Positions 8,985 through 18,153 of a DNA stretch of 64,000 nt are shown in pieces. This stretch comes from Levilinea saccharolytica. Lineage in GTDB: Bacteria; Chloroflexota; Anaerolineae; Anaerolineales; Anaerolineaceae. Numbering within the stretch: position 1 is the first letter of the stretch; each line of letters opens with the position of its first letter. Position numbers and translations under genes: made by a program. Below the pieces are notes generated by a model that searched no databases, was not told where the DNA came from, and saw only the letters and a list, made by a program, of their open reading frames with translations. The stretch lies in NCBI RefSeq assembly GCF_001306035.1, contig NZ_LGCM01000060.1:124001-188000 (forward strand), given 5' to 3'.

Positions 8985-10091
8985 CTAAAATACCCCAATC
9001 TTTTGTAACCATTCTACTTGATCGTCAATAATTTTATTGATTTCAAACCTTCTTAAGAAATCTTCTTTAGCATTCTTACTCATTTCATATTGAAGGTTAG
9101 AATCCAATAAAATTTTGGTTATTGCAGATGCAAATCCGGCTTCATCCTCAGGTTCCACAAGATAGCCTGTTACTCCATCAATCACAATCTCGGGGATTCC
9201 ACCCACTTTAGAAGCGACAACAGGAACGCATTCACTTAAAGATTCAATAAGAGCCAAAGGACAATTATCCATCCGGCTCGGTAATACCGACAGTTTTGAC
9301 GATCTTAGTTGACTAATCACCTCATCTGGAGATACTCGGCCAAGAAATTTAATGGAATTATTCAATTCCAATTCAAGGACTAAATTCTCATATTGCTCCC
9401 GCAATTTTCCATCACCTAAAAGAATCAATTTCGCGCCAGGTACATCAACAATCACCTTCCTAAATGCCCGAATAAGAACATCATGTCCTTTTGTGTGATC
9501 AAACCTGGCAACGCAAATCAACTGATTTTCTTTACTTGCTAGACATAGTGATTCATACAATCGGTTCATTAATCCATTAAGAAAAACTTTGCTTTTATTA
9601 TAAATCCTGTAGGTATGTTCAAAATCTTTCTTGGCAGCGTTTGATACTGGAACAATGCAAGTCGCTAATCTATATATGAATCTTTTTCTTTCTCGTAAAT
9701 ATAAGAATTTTAACTGAGAGTCAGACCAATCCAATCTCAATTGAGTATTTAATGTGTGATACCAGACGATTCGAAAAGGTATCCTCATTAGCCATCCGAT
9801 TAAGACCATAATATTCGTTGCAGCAAATTGGGTGATCAAACAATTAGGATGGTATTTGTTGATCAGTTTGATTAGAAATAGAGCATCCTGTATTTTTGTC
9901 GGGCGCTTGGAGGGCCAGTTGTAAATATGCGGATAAACAGATTTCTCCTCATCCATTTTTCCCTGAACTAGAAGCACAACTTGCACTCCTTTCTCAACTA
10001 ATCGATCCGCAAGGGCCTTAAATTGAGAGGGAACGCTTGAATTATTAAGCCAAGATCCGCCGACTGCTATAAACACACATGAGTTGTTCAT
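8985..10091 (-). CDS. Glycosyltransferase family 4 (GT-B)
   Basis: This 368-residue GT-B enzyme transfers a sugar from a nucleotide donor in polysaccharide assembly. The C-terminal donor-binding half has LICVARFDHTKGHDVLIRAF, a KLILLGDGKLREQYE block, and LPSRMDNCPLALIESLSECV followed by GGIPEIVIDGVTGYLVEPED, all typical of GT4. A strong AGGAGG ribosome binding site lies four bases before the ATG. No membrane segment is evident. It is AT-rich and pairs with the methyltransferase downstream (about 37 bp apart), suggesting that the two were acquired together. The sugar specificity cannot be read from the sequence. Confidence 0.9.
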   Translation of the reverse strand: MNNSCVFIAVGGSWLNNSSVPSQFKALADRLVEKGVQVVLLVQGKMDEEKSVYPHIYNWPSKRPTKIQDALFLIKLINKYHPNCLITQFAATNIMVLIGWLMRIPFRIVWYHTLNTQLRLDWSDSQLKFLYLRERKRFIYRLATCIVPVSNAAKKDFEHTYRIYNKSKVFLNGLMNRLYESLCLASKENQLICVARFDHTKGHDVLIRAFRKVIVDVPGAKLILLGDGKLREQYENLVLELELNNSIKFLGRVSPDEVISQLRSSKLSVLPSRMDNCPLALIESLSECVPVVASKVGGIPEIVIDGVTGYLVEPEDEAGFASAITKILLDSNLQYEMSKNAKEDFLRRFEINKIIDDQVEWLQKIGVF

Positions 10092-10310
10092 AATTCCTCC
10101 TAATCACACTAAGTGGAGTATGTGAGGTCTTGTTATTATGAAATAATGGAATGACTACCTTCGGTCGTACTTCAAACTAAGTGCTTCTTTATAATTAGGC
10201 TGAATGAGCGCCAAATAATGGGTGTTGAAAACCTTCAAAGATTCAAGTAACGCTGCAGCCGTCCATGAGACAGGCACAATTTTCCGTGCAAGCGGGGGAG
10301 GTCAACTGTA

Positions 10311-11360
10311 TCAGTCATTAAAACTAATTGCGGGCACCTTTCCCTGTTTGTCCCCCCAACGGTTCCAAAATTTGAACAGGCCGAGCAGAAAACCCAGGCC
10401 GTAACTCAGATGCAGGATGGCAAACGCGATAGGTAAGAGGAAATAGTGAGCCGAAAGCGGGGAGCGATTGGATTTTTTCGCGCGAAGGGCGGTGAGTACA
10501 GAAGCGCCCAGGTTGGCCGCAAGATAGGCTGTGGGAACAGCCAGAGAAAGCCAGCGCACCGCGGGGATGGCCGCCAGCAGCGCCGACGCCAGCAGCGCCA
10601 AAACAAAGGCTGGCGGCACAAATTGACGCAGACTCATTTGGCGCGGGTGCTTTTGCAGGACCCGTACTTTGTATAAGCCGTATTGGAAATATTGACGCCA
10701 AAGCTTATGCAAAGATCCGCGACTATAATATTTAGATCTCACATCAGCAGCCAGCAGAAGCTTCCCCCCGAACTCGCGAAGGCGGTAATTATACTCGTCG
10801 TCCTGGTTCCGAACAAGCTCCTCATCATAAAGACCAACTTTCTCAATGATCTTGCGCGTGTAGGCAGGGAATGGTACGGAATCCGCCAACATTGTCTTTG
10901 CACTGATGGTTCGAAAAGCGGAATTACCAACGCCAAAGGGCGAACTCATAGAAGTGGCAATCACTTCCGCTAACGGGGTTTCGCCTATTGTCACCATGGG
11001 GCCACCAACCCCATCCACGTTGTCTGTTTGAAGGTGAGCTACGCACTTACTGACATAATCCGCAGCAATCTCACAATGCCCATCCACGCGGATGATGATA
11101 TCCCCTTTGGCAAGCGGGATCAGGCGGTTCAGTCCGGTAGGCACGATCTTGCCGGGGTTATCAATGATGTGGAAATTAGGATATCTTTGTCGATATGCCT
11201 CAACGATCTGCCGGGTGGCGTCGGTTGACATGCCGTCTGCCACCAGGCATTCCATCTCCCCGGAATAATCTTGATGGAGAACGGCATCCAGGCAGCGTTC
11301 AATGTACGCAGCTTCATTGCGGATGGGGATGAGGATGGAAACGTAAGGTTTTCTATTCAT
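10311..11360 (-). CDS. Glycosyltransferase family 2 with C-terminal membrane helices
   Basis: This 349-residue protein starts with a GT-A fold: YVSILIPIRNEAAYIERCLD, then ECLVADGMSTDATRQIVE, a DxD-like IIIRVDGHCEI and the QDDEYNYRL acceptor motif. Three to four hydrophobic helices follow (about 245-340), an arrangement known from ExoA-like succinoglycan enzymes that work on lipid-linked sugars at the membrane. The start overlaps the end of the CapK-like gene by 8 bp, so the pair is translationally coupled. Its base composition is GC-richer than the glycosyltransferase genes on either side, fitting an older backbone part of the locus. Confidence 0.9.
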   Translation of the reverse strand: MNRKPYVSILIPIRNEAAYIERCLDAVLHQDYSGEMECLVADGMSTDATRQIVEAYRQRYPNFHIIDNPGKIVPTGLNRLIPLAKGDIIIRVDGHCEIAADYVSKCVAHLQTDNVDGVGGPMVTIGETPLAEVIATSMSSPFGVGNSAFRTISAKTMLADSVPFPAYTRKIIEKVGLYDEELVRNQDDEYNYRLREFGGKLLLAADVRSKYYSRGSLHKLWRQYFQYGLYKVRVLQKHPRQMSLRQFVPPAFVLALLASALLAAIPAVRWLSLAVPTAYLAANLGASVLTALRAKKSNRSPLSAHYFLLPIAFAILHLSYGLGFLLGLFKFWNRWGDKQGKVPAISFND

Positions 11361-12726
11361 TGAGTTTCGAAACCACAGCCTTCATTTTTCCAGATTTTGT
11401 GCGAGGAATATGCTCCACCTGTTCCACCGTCACATCCACCGCTTTCCCCAACCGCTGCTGCACACGCGCAATAATATCTGCTTCATCTGCCGGATTATAA
11501 CCCTCGGTGGGTACGATTTTGACCCGAATCTGGGTCAGCGCCTCCTGGATGATCTGCCCTTCCCGTACATGCGGTTGACCTGCAAAAATGCCGTGAAACC
11601 GCACCATCTGCCGGCCGTCTGGACCGATTACCACATCTTCAATGCGTCCCACGACCTCTTGAATGATCGGCATCTGTCTTCCACAAGGGCAATTTTCATC
11701 TGACAAGGCCGCCAGATCCCCCAACCGGTAGCGGATGAGCGGCTGGTAATCCCTGATCAAACAGGTGGCAACGACTTCACCCACCTCACCTGGGGCGCAA
11801 GAGGATCCGTCCGGTCTCAGGACCTCAACAATTCCAGCATCTGGGCTGATATGCAGGCGGCCGTGTTCGCATTCACTTGCGAACAGCGCATTTTCAACCG
11901 TGCTGTATTCTTCAAACACCCGACAGCCGTATGCCTTTTCCATCACCACACGCATTTCAGGCGTCAATTTTTCACTGGTGGTGATGATCGCTTTTAAGGG
12001 TGGAACGTCAATTCCTTGCTCCAGGATGAAATTTGCCAAAAGATAATAAGAAACCGCATACCCGGTCATCCACACGATATGGTGCTTCCATAAAGCATCT
12101 ACGTAACGGCGGGCCGTATCTGGTTTCAGGTGAAACGCCGAAAAATACACCTGCCGTTCGATTGCATTAAAGCGATAGAACGGGCCCGGGCTTTCAGGAT
12201 CTGGCTCCACCATGCGGCCAGAAAAGGTGGCACGCGGCATGGAAAATGACACACCGGCCCAATTGGCTGACCGGACTTCTCGCAACGCCAGTGATTTTCG
12301 GTTTTCCTGGCGCGTCCAAATGCTGGCAATCGGCGTTCCAGTTGTGCCGCTGGTAAGAAAAGTGTACTCCCTGGCAGAGATATCCCGGCGCACCAGTGCG
12401 CGCGGATCTTTTCTGATTACATCTTTTTCCAGAAGCGGTAATGAACTCAAATCGCCGTTACGCGCCGCTCGTTTTTGCGCATCTGTGTAGGTCTCAGCAT
12501 AATAGGGAACGTTTTCCACCGCATGGGTCAGCAGCTTCGTCAGGCAGTTTTTGGTCCACACCCGCCATTCATCGGCTGAATAATGCTCGCGATCACGAAA
12601 ATCCTGTACATACGCTGGATAGCCAGGCCCAAAACGCAGCCAATACCAGTATGCGCCGTAGCCAGAAACTCCGATATTTTGCGCCCAAACCGGCAGCTTG
12701 CCATAGAGCGAATCCAATTTACCCAC
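11353..12726 (-). CDS. CapK/phenylacetate-CoA ligase-like adenylate-forming enzyme
   Basis: This 457-residue protein belongs to the CapK/PaaK-like branch of AMP-binding enzymes. The phosphate-binding loop TFLTSGTTGTPIASIW, the acid-binding VFEEYSTVENALFASEC region, YQPLIRYRLGDLA and the C-terminal PRTKSGKMKAVVSK lysine loop are all visible. Members of this branch occur in many capsule and exopolysaccharide loci, where they may activate an acid used to decorate the glycan, but the substrate is unknown. The start is a GTG at 12726 with GGAG six bases upstream. The gene is coupled to the GT2 gene by an 8-bp overlap. Confidence 0.88.
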   Translation of the reverse strand: MGKLDSLYGKLPVWAQNIGVSGYGAYWYWLRFGPGYPAYVQDFRDREHYSADEWRVWTKNCLTKLLTHAVENVPYYAETYTDAQKRAARNGDLSSLPLLEKDVIRKDPRALVRRDISAREYTFLTSGTTGTPIASIWTRQENRKSLALREVRSANWAGVSFSMPRATFSGRMVEPDPESPGPFYRFNAIERQVYFSAFHLKPDTARRYVDALWKHHIVWMTGYAVSYYLLANFILEQGIDVPPLKAIITTSEKLTPEMRVVMEKAYGCRVFEEYSTVENALFASECEHGRLHISPDAGIVEVLRPDGSSCAPGEVGEVVATCLIRDYQPLIRYRLGDLAALSDENCPCGRQMPIIQEVVGRIEDVVIGPDGRQMVRFHGIFAGQPHVREGQIIQEALTQIRVKIVPTEGYNPADEADIIARVQQRLGKAVDVTVEQVEHIPRTKSGKMKAVVSKLNE

Positions 12727-12808
12727 GATCTGCTCCGCTTAAACATTTCTCAAAGAGGCTCTCCAACTGCGGTAAAATCACAGCCCAACTAAGCTCAATA
12801 ATTTGCAT
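12719..12808 (-). pseudogene. Possible 3' relic of a displaced glycosyltransferase
   Basis: Between the AT-rich glycosyltransferase gene and the CapK-like gene lies a 29-codon open frame whose residues ELSWAVILPQLESLFEKCL resemble the usual last helix of GT4 enzymes (SW..I...L..LY). Its stop overlaps the GTG start of the CapK-like gene, as expected for the end of a former upstream neighbour. The similarity is judged by eye from a very short stretch. Confidence 0.33.
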
Positions 12809-12848
12809 TCTATCTTATTCATAAAGTCCGAGGTTAACCGTAAACCTC

Positions 12849-14075
12849 TTACTTTACTGTCTGTTGAAGAATTTGAGACAACCTTTTGCCAGTCTTCTCC
12901 AAATCGAACATCTGGCATGCCCATTCCCTCCCAGTATGAGCATATTCAAGCCGCAGAGATTCATCTGTCATTAATTTGAGTATGGCCTTCGATAAAGCAT
13001 TTACATCACCACTTGGAACTAACACCCCACACTCGCCGTGGTTCAATAACTCAGGTATCCCTGCAACATCCGATGCAATTACAGGTAATCCTAAAGCTAA
13101 GGATTCTTTAATCACTGTTGGGACCGCATCTCCTAATCCCAGCGACGGATGCACAAGAATTGTGCTGTTTCTCATATAACCGATTACTTGATCAAAAGGG
13201 AGATGTCCCAATAAAATGACTTTTTCCTTTACCCCTAATTTGCAAATCAAGTGATCAATTCTCTTCCGCTCGGGTCCCTCGCCAATCAAGATTAAAACCA
13301 AATTAGGAAGTCGTTCAACAACCTGTGCAAAAGCCTTTATTAAGAGATGAAAACCTTTTGCTGGGAATAAGCTGCCAACCGCCAATATTGTAGTCTCTTG
13401 CCTTCCATCTGGGCAGAAAGAAAGGTCTTTTAGATTCACTCCTAAATGGTGTATTAAAACCCTTTCTTCAAAGAAGGGGTAACTTTGTGGGTACAATGTT
13501 TGAAGAAATTTCTTATTAAATTCACAAACGCTCAGAACCACTGACGCTGCAAGAATTTTTTGTTCTAAGAATATTTGATCCCGATATAAATCTGTACCCG
13601 CATGAAGGTAAAAAGAAAAAGGGGCTTGGCTCCGAGAAGCTTTCTTTGCCAAATAAGCGTAAGTGGCAGCGTAATTTCCCCAAAACGATAGGAATATTTG
13701 ATATTTGTTTTCAACGCACTTTGCCCAATTAAGCGCCTGTTGAATCACATAATATGATTTACCCCACTGAGAAAGCCCAAAACGGCTTGAGTCTCTCAGA
13801 ATTTGGGAAACATCCTTTCGTAAATAAGTGGGAATCCCCCTAATAGGATAAGGTGGCTGGTAGACTAATCCAGCGCTTTCTTTAAGAATATCTTGATATT
13901 TTTGCGGAACAAATTCCCAATACTCTTTTTTTATCGGATACACGGGAAAAATATCAACATCGAAACCGCCCTGCATTAGAGCAACAATATCACGAGCAAA
14001 AAAAGTATTCACTTTTCCCGGAAATTGATTGGTAAAAACTGCAATTTTTATTTTACTGGATGAGTTTTCAACCAT
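12849..14075 (-). CDS. Glycosyltransferase family 4 (GT-B)
   Basis: This 408-residue GT4 enzyme has an N-terminal acceptor domain beginning IKIAVFTNQFPGKVNTFFAR and a donor domain with ILAVGSLFPAKGFHLLIKAF, LVLILIGEGPERKRIDHL, and HPSLGLGDAVPTVIKESLAL followed by VIASDVAGIPELLNHGECG. No membrane helix or signal is present, so it probably acts at the inner face of the membrane on a lipid-linked glycan. It is much more AT-rich than the CapK-like gene downstream, and a short relic resembling a glycosyltransferase tail lies just beyond its stop. Together these suggest that it was swapped into the locus. No clear ribosome binding site precedes the ATG. Confidence 0.9.
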   Translation of the reverse strand: MVENSSSKIKIAVFTNQFPGKVNTFFARDIVALMQGGFDVDIFPVYPIKKEYWEFVPQKYQDILKESAGLVYQPPYPIRGIPTYLRKDVSQILRDSSRFGLSQWGKSYYVIQQALNWAKCVENKYQIFLSFWGNYAATYAYLAKKASRSQAPFSFYLHAGTDLYRDQIFLEQKILAASVVLSVCEFNKKFLQTLYPQSYPFFEERVLIHHLGVNLKDLSFCPDGRQETTILAVGSLFPAKGFHLLIKAFAQVVERLPNLVLILIGEGPERKRIDHLICKLGVKEKVILLGHLPFDQVIGYMRNSTILVHPSLGLGDAVPTVIKESLALGLPVIASDVAGIPELLNHGECGVLVPSGDVNALSKAILKLMTDESLRLEYAHTGREWACQMFDLEKTGKRLSQILQQTVK

Positions 14076-14342
14076 AATTTGCTGGATTCTTTATTCGTAT
14101 GGGCATTCAATGTATTTTGCGTAAAGAAACACGCAATTCAGATCAAATTTCCGTATAAAGCCTGATTACTTTGTAATACACTGTAGAATAGCTACCTATC
14201 AGCTCCGTATTAACTTAAGTTACCCTACCGTTAGAAAAGCTTATAGTCGAAGATAATTTCATAATCCATTCAAAGTAAACTAATCAAAATAAATACTAAT
14301 TTGCAAAACCGATCCAATATTTTAGGGCTAGAAATAGCCTTA

Positions 14343-15527
14343 TTATGTCCTCTCTAACCAAGATATGATCTTCTTAATCATCTCTTTTGCGCGAGCATCC
14401 AGCGTATTTTCCTGCGCCAATTGTCGCCCATTGTGAATTAACCGCTTACGTAAATCCGAATCAGAAAAGATGCGCATAAGGGATTCTGCCAGCTCAGCTG
14501 GACAATTTGGTGTAGCAAGAAGAGCATCCTGCCCGTTTTTTAAAAATATGGGAATTGAACCCACCGAAGTCGCAATGACCGGCGTACTCTGAGAAAATGC
14601 CTCCCAGATTGTTCTTGGAAATCCTTCACTGCTTTGGGATGCGATAATAAACACATCTGCCTGGCGATAATAAGAAAATAATTCCTCTCCAACAGATTTG
14701 AATCCGTGATACCGAATCCGGTCTCGAATTCCTGATTTCTCAGCATGTGACCATAGTTCTGGCATGAACTCTATGTTTTCCGGCATGCCGACCAGATCCA
14801 GAATAAAATCCACTTTTTGCTTACTTAATAAAGATAAAGCTTCTAAAATATCATATATTCCCTTCTCAGACGTTATTCTGCCTGAGAATAAAATGTGATA
14901 GGGAGGCCTTTGACAGGTATCTTCGCGAACAACGATATCCTTTTCGGAAATTGTTGTCGTCCTGGTCTGAATCAATTTTGGGACAGAACCGTGCAGGTTA
15001 TTGTAAAGCCTGGCAGAATTTACGAAAGTCAGGCTTTGTTTTGCAATCTTCAACTGCTGCGATTCATTCCAAAAGGACCATAAACGGATCAATTCCTTGC
15101 GCCAGCGCGGTTGTGGAAGGGAATCCACTCCATCCATATAGCTGGCCACCAGCAGCAAGGCTTTCGGAAGTTCCGGCACGCGACGAGCCATGGCAGGAAG
15201 CAGCGGTGAAGGGCCGCGGATCAGCAACGCATCCAGTTCATCTTTCCTTTCAAACAATGGGGCGGTATGGCTTCTGGAATACAGCATACGCTGCGGTACA
15301 GAACCATGCAGTCCAATATTGACGAGTTCAACATTTTTAGACTGAATTTTACTGCTGCATTGATAGGCCTCTTCTGCGTGTGGAGAATGCAAGAAACAGA
15401 TGATTTTTTCACAGTATGGAGCCAGACTGTCAATGAATACTGCCTGATATCCAGGAGTATAAATTTCATCCTCTTTTAATAATGCGGGAACGTGGTAATG
15501 AAACCCCAGCCTTAACCCCATGCTCAC
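14343..15527 (-). CDS. Glycosyltransferase family 4 (GT-B)
   Basis: The 394-residue product has the GT4 donor domain: HILFSGRITSEKGIYDILEA, DLVGMPENIEF, ADVFIIASQSSEGFPRTIWE with its EX7E pair (E-GFPRTIW-E), and ATSVGSIPIFLKNGQDALLA. It should add a sugar during repeat-unit assembly. Its start overlaps the end of the polymerase gene by 62 bp, unusually long. The overlapping part encodes the conserved opening LRLGFHYHVPAL, so the overlap seems real rather than an over-called start. Composition is intermediate, like that of the polymerase gene. Confidence 0.87.
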   Translation of the reverse strand: MSMGLRLGFHYHVPALLKEDEIYTPGYQAVFIDSLAPYCEKIICFLHSPHAEEAYQCSSKIQSKNVELVNIGLHGSVPQRMLYSRSHTAPLFERKDELDALLIRGPSPLLPAMARRVPELPKALLLVASYMDGVDSLPQPRWRKELIRLWSFWNESQQLKIAKQSLTFVNSARLYNNLHGSVPKLIQTRTTTISEKDIVVREDTCQRPPYHILFSGRITSEKGIYDILEALSLLSKQKVDFILDLVGMPENIEFMPELWSHAEKSGIRDRIRYHGFKSVGEELFSYYRQADVFIIASQSSEGFPRTIWEAFSQSTPVIATSVGSIPIFLKNGQDALLATPNCPAELAESLMRIFSDSDLRKRLIHNGRQLAQENTLDARAKEMIKKIISWLERT

Positions 15528-16818
15528 CTCCTGGAAAGCTATGCGTTCTTTCGATCATAGCAACATTCAGCGCATAGATAAACCAGTTTGCCGTATTGGT
15601 CAGCGAAGAGATGCTCCACATATGCACACTCATGCTGATAAAACATAGGTAAACCCCCAAGGCCCAATATTCACCCGCCCGCAGCAGCCGAATGCAGCCA
15701 ATGCCCCCTGATACAGCAAGGGAGATCACCAGCATAGCGAAAGGAATGCTGGCGATGAGCCCACCTTCTGCCAAAAAACCAATATAGGAGTTGTGGGCGG
15801 ATAGCCTATTAAAGTGTTCCTGGCTGCCGTAAGACAAATAATCTGGCAGGTCAAGCTCGACAAACTCCCATCGAAACCTGCCTGGACCAACCCCCACCAA
15901 AGGGGATTCCGAGAATAAACGCAGCCCTTTTTGAGTTTGCAGCAAACGGATCCCATAGGATTTATCCGTATCCAGGGTGTCGAAGGTGCCAAAACGAGAG
16001 TCAAAGGCCGCCACCACATTGTACGGCATCAAGTTTCGAAAGCTGAGGTACCCCACGGATATCACCAGCAGCACCAGCAAAAATGTTCCCAATGGTTTGA
16101 CGGAGCGCATGGAAATCACAGCCAGAATGAGAAAGGCCGCCAAAGAGATCCCCAAGGCGATCCAGGAACCGCGTGAACCGTTGACCAGCACCGCCAGTAA
16201 AATTACCAAAAGTCGAATCACCGCAAACCACTTTTCCCTGCCGCGCTTTTCCAAGATTAGATAGTAGTTGGTTGGCACAAACATGGAAAACAAAAAGCCA
16301 TAGGTATTCTGAGGGAAAAATCTCGTCCCCGTCCAGGCGCCAATTTTCCCTAAAAAGGCCAGCTCAAAAACACGCAGCAGCGCCAGGATAAAGACTGACA
16401 TTCCAAGGATTTCAACAACCTTTTGAATCGAAACTACTCCTTCAGACAGCAGGTACAGCACCACCACAAACAGGAACAGCCAGTACAGGTAATGCACGGC
16501 GATACTTGCGCCTTCAATGTCGGTTCCCCCGCTCAGGAAGCCGTTCAGGAAGAAAGAAAGCAGAACGCCAAACGCAATCCACACCGCCAGCAAAAGCCAG
16601 CCCTGATATTTTGAGAAAGAGTATCGTTTACTTCGGATGGATAACAGGAATATCAACGCAAACAGCACGGCTGAAAGCGAAAAGCCAAACACCGGAACAT
16701 CCACCAACGGCAGCACCAGATAAATCGAAAAAAGCGCGAAGAGAACGCGCATAGTTTTACCTGCATCGCGTGGCGTGCTGCGGCTTTTGATGTACGATGT
16801 TGAAGAATCTCTACTCAT
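15466..16818 (-). CDS. O-antigen ligase/polymerase family membrane protein (Wzy/WaaL-like)
   Basis: This 450-residue integral membrane protein has about ten to twelve hydrophobic helices and one large external loop carrying the family signature: SPLVGVGPGRFRWEF followed by FNRLSAHNSYIGFLAEGGLI (the Wzy_C pattern of G-GPG...HN.Y...E.G). Such enzymes join repeat units into polymer or ligate them to an acceptor. Because the locus also encodes an ABC-2 exporter, either role is possible; a Wzx flippase is not seen in the window. The ATG is preceded by TAGGA. The gene lies just downstream of a glycosyltransferase-like relic. Confidence 0.88.
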   Translation of the reverse strand: MSRDSSTSYIKSRSTPRDAGKTMRVLFALFSIYLVLPLVDVPVFGFSLSAVLFALIFLLSIRSKRYSFSKYQGWLLLAVWIAFGVLLSFFLNGFLSGGTDIEGASIAVHYLYWLFLFVVVLYLLSEGVVSIQKVVEILGMSVFILALLRVFELAFLGKIGAWTGTRFFPQNTYGFLFSMFVPTNYYLILEKRGREKWFAVIRLLVILLAVLVNGSRGSWIALGISLAAFLILAVISMRSVKPLGTFLLVLLVISVGYLSFRNLMPYNVVAAFDSRFGTFDTLDTDKSYGIRLLQTQKGLRLFSESPLVGVGPGRFRWEFVELDLPDYLSYGSQEHFNRLSAHNSYIGFLAEGGLIASIPFAMLVISLAVSGGIGCIRLLRAGEYWALGVYLCFISMSVHMWSISSLTNTANWFIYALNVAMIERTHSFPGGEHGVKAGVSLPRSRIIKRG

Positions 16819-16843
16819 TCAAATTTCCTAGATATAGCTGCTC

Positions 16844-16936
16844 TCAGCGGTCGACATGCTGCTGCCAGGAAAAACTCTCCACGATGCGCTGAAGCGGCTT
16901 GCGCCTCCATCGTTTCGCGCAGGATATCTTTATGTC
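16844..16936 (-). pseudogene. 3' relic of a displaced glycosyltransferase
   Basis: Between the stop of the AT-rich glycosyltransferase gene (16972) and the start of the polymerase gene (16818), one minus-strand frame reads KRWRRKPLQRIVESFSWQQH and ends at a TGA at 16844-16846. ESFSWQQHVDR is the kind of terminal helix seen in GT4 enzymes. No start codon or catalytic part remains. GC content is higher than in the preceding gene, consistent with a leftover of an older neighbour. Confidence 0.42.
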
Positions 16937-16971
16937 TTCTTGGCAAAAAGAGAGAACTCATTGGTTTCTGC

Positions 16972-18129
16972 TTACTTTTTCTCATAAATTGAAATCTCTT
17001 GCCTGAAATGATTAGCGATTGTTTTTCCATCAAAATACCTTAAGGCAGCAATTGTATTTTTTGAAAGATTTTCTCTTAAATGACTGTTGTCTTGCAATCG
17101 AAGAAGAGCAGATCTTATTTCACCAGCTCCACCATTTACACAATACCCACAATGATATTCTTCAAAAAACCTTGAAACAAAATAATGCTTTTCACTATGC
17201 ACCAGAATGGGTTTTTGACACACCAAATACTCAAGTGTTTTCGTTGGAAAACCAGTAACACCTTGTAATTCTCTTTCCTTATGCTTGGTGGAAATCATTA
17301 CTGGTAAGAATAAAATATCACATTTTGACAGCTCTTCCATAAGTTTTTCATTACTCGGTATAAACCGACATTTTGAATTGGGTACCAACAATCCCTCATT
17401 CTTTAAAAGTTCAGTTGGTGAAGGTGTGAAATAATCAATTTCAAATTGATCATCACCACCAATTGCCTCACACAATACTTTCAATGATGGGAGCCGATCA
17501 ATGTTCACAATACCCAAATACCCAATTTTCAATGGGGGCGACGCCATCGAAAAATTTTGAGTAGTAATATTGGCATCATTAATACAGTGAGGAAGAACGA
17601 CCGGCCTTAAACCATATTGATTTTCAAAATACTCTTTCATTGCCTCTGTCAATACAAAAACCCGGCTGGCATTCTTGAAAATCCTGGGTTGGAGCCACTT
17701 TGCCAAACTATTATCAAAACCTTTGGGATAATTTTCCAAATAAATATCACAAAAATAGGCATGTAAAGGTAGTTTAGTAAGTTTATGTAAGATATATCCC
17801 GTAAAAAGTGAACTTTGATCCCGATAAAATACCAGCAAAGCTTTTATGTTATGAACTCTTACTGCATATAAACCAGTAAAAACACCCATGATAACCGAAA
17901 GAAAACGCCATAATCTTTCTCCCCGAAAGCCAACGGGGGGAACTGGAATCTTGTATATCGGATACTGGAATTGAATATTGTTAACTCTCTCTGTTTTTAA
18001 AACTGGGCGTCCCATTAGAACGACTTCATCGCATTCGAAATTTTCCAAAAAATTTCGAATAACAACAGGTGTGCCAGATGCTCGATTCGGGATCGAATAC
18101 GAGACTACAAGAAAAGGTTTTTTGGCCAT
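16972..18129 (-). CDS. Glycosyltransferase, GT4-like (GT-B)
   Basis: The 385-residue protein opens with PFLVVSYSIPNRASGTPVVI and has a GT-B donor half: LKIGYLGIVNIDRLPSLKVL, CDILFLPVMISTKHKERELQ and GFPTKTLEYLVCQKPILVHS, the last matching the KxLEY donor-site helix of a GT4 subgroup. It lacks the classical EX7E spacing, so the exact subfamily is uncertain. It is strongly AT-rich and is followed by the relic of another glycosyltransferase, which suggests recent replacement. The genes upstream are similarly AT-rich and closely packed. Confidence 0.82.
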   Translation of the reverse strand: MAKKPFLVVSYSIPNRASGTPVVIRNFLENFECDEVVLMGRPVLKTERVNNIQFQYPIYKIPVPPVGFRGERLWRFLSVIMGVFTGLYAVRVHNIKALLVFYRDQSSLFTGYILHKLTKLPLHAYFCDIYLENYPKGFDNSLAKWLQPRIFKNASRVFVLTEAMKEYFENQYGLRPVVLPHCINDANITTQNFSMASPPLKIGYLGIVNIDRLPSLKVLCEAIGGDDQFEIDYFTPSPTELLKNEGLLVPNSKCRFIPSNEKLMEELSKCDILFLPVMISTKHKERELQGVTGFPTKTLEYLVCQKPILVHSEKHYFVSRFFEEYHCGYCVNGGAGEIRSALLRLQDNSHLRENLSKNTIAALRYFDGKTIANHFRQEISIYEKK

Positions 18130-18153
18130 TTGATTTTTTAAGAGTAATTTTTC

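Noticed and set aside
14076-14342. Possible gene in the AT-rich gap
   Set aside because: Only short, stop-rich frames are present, with no motif or ribosome binding site.
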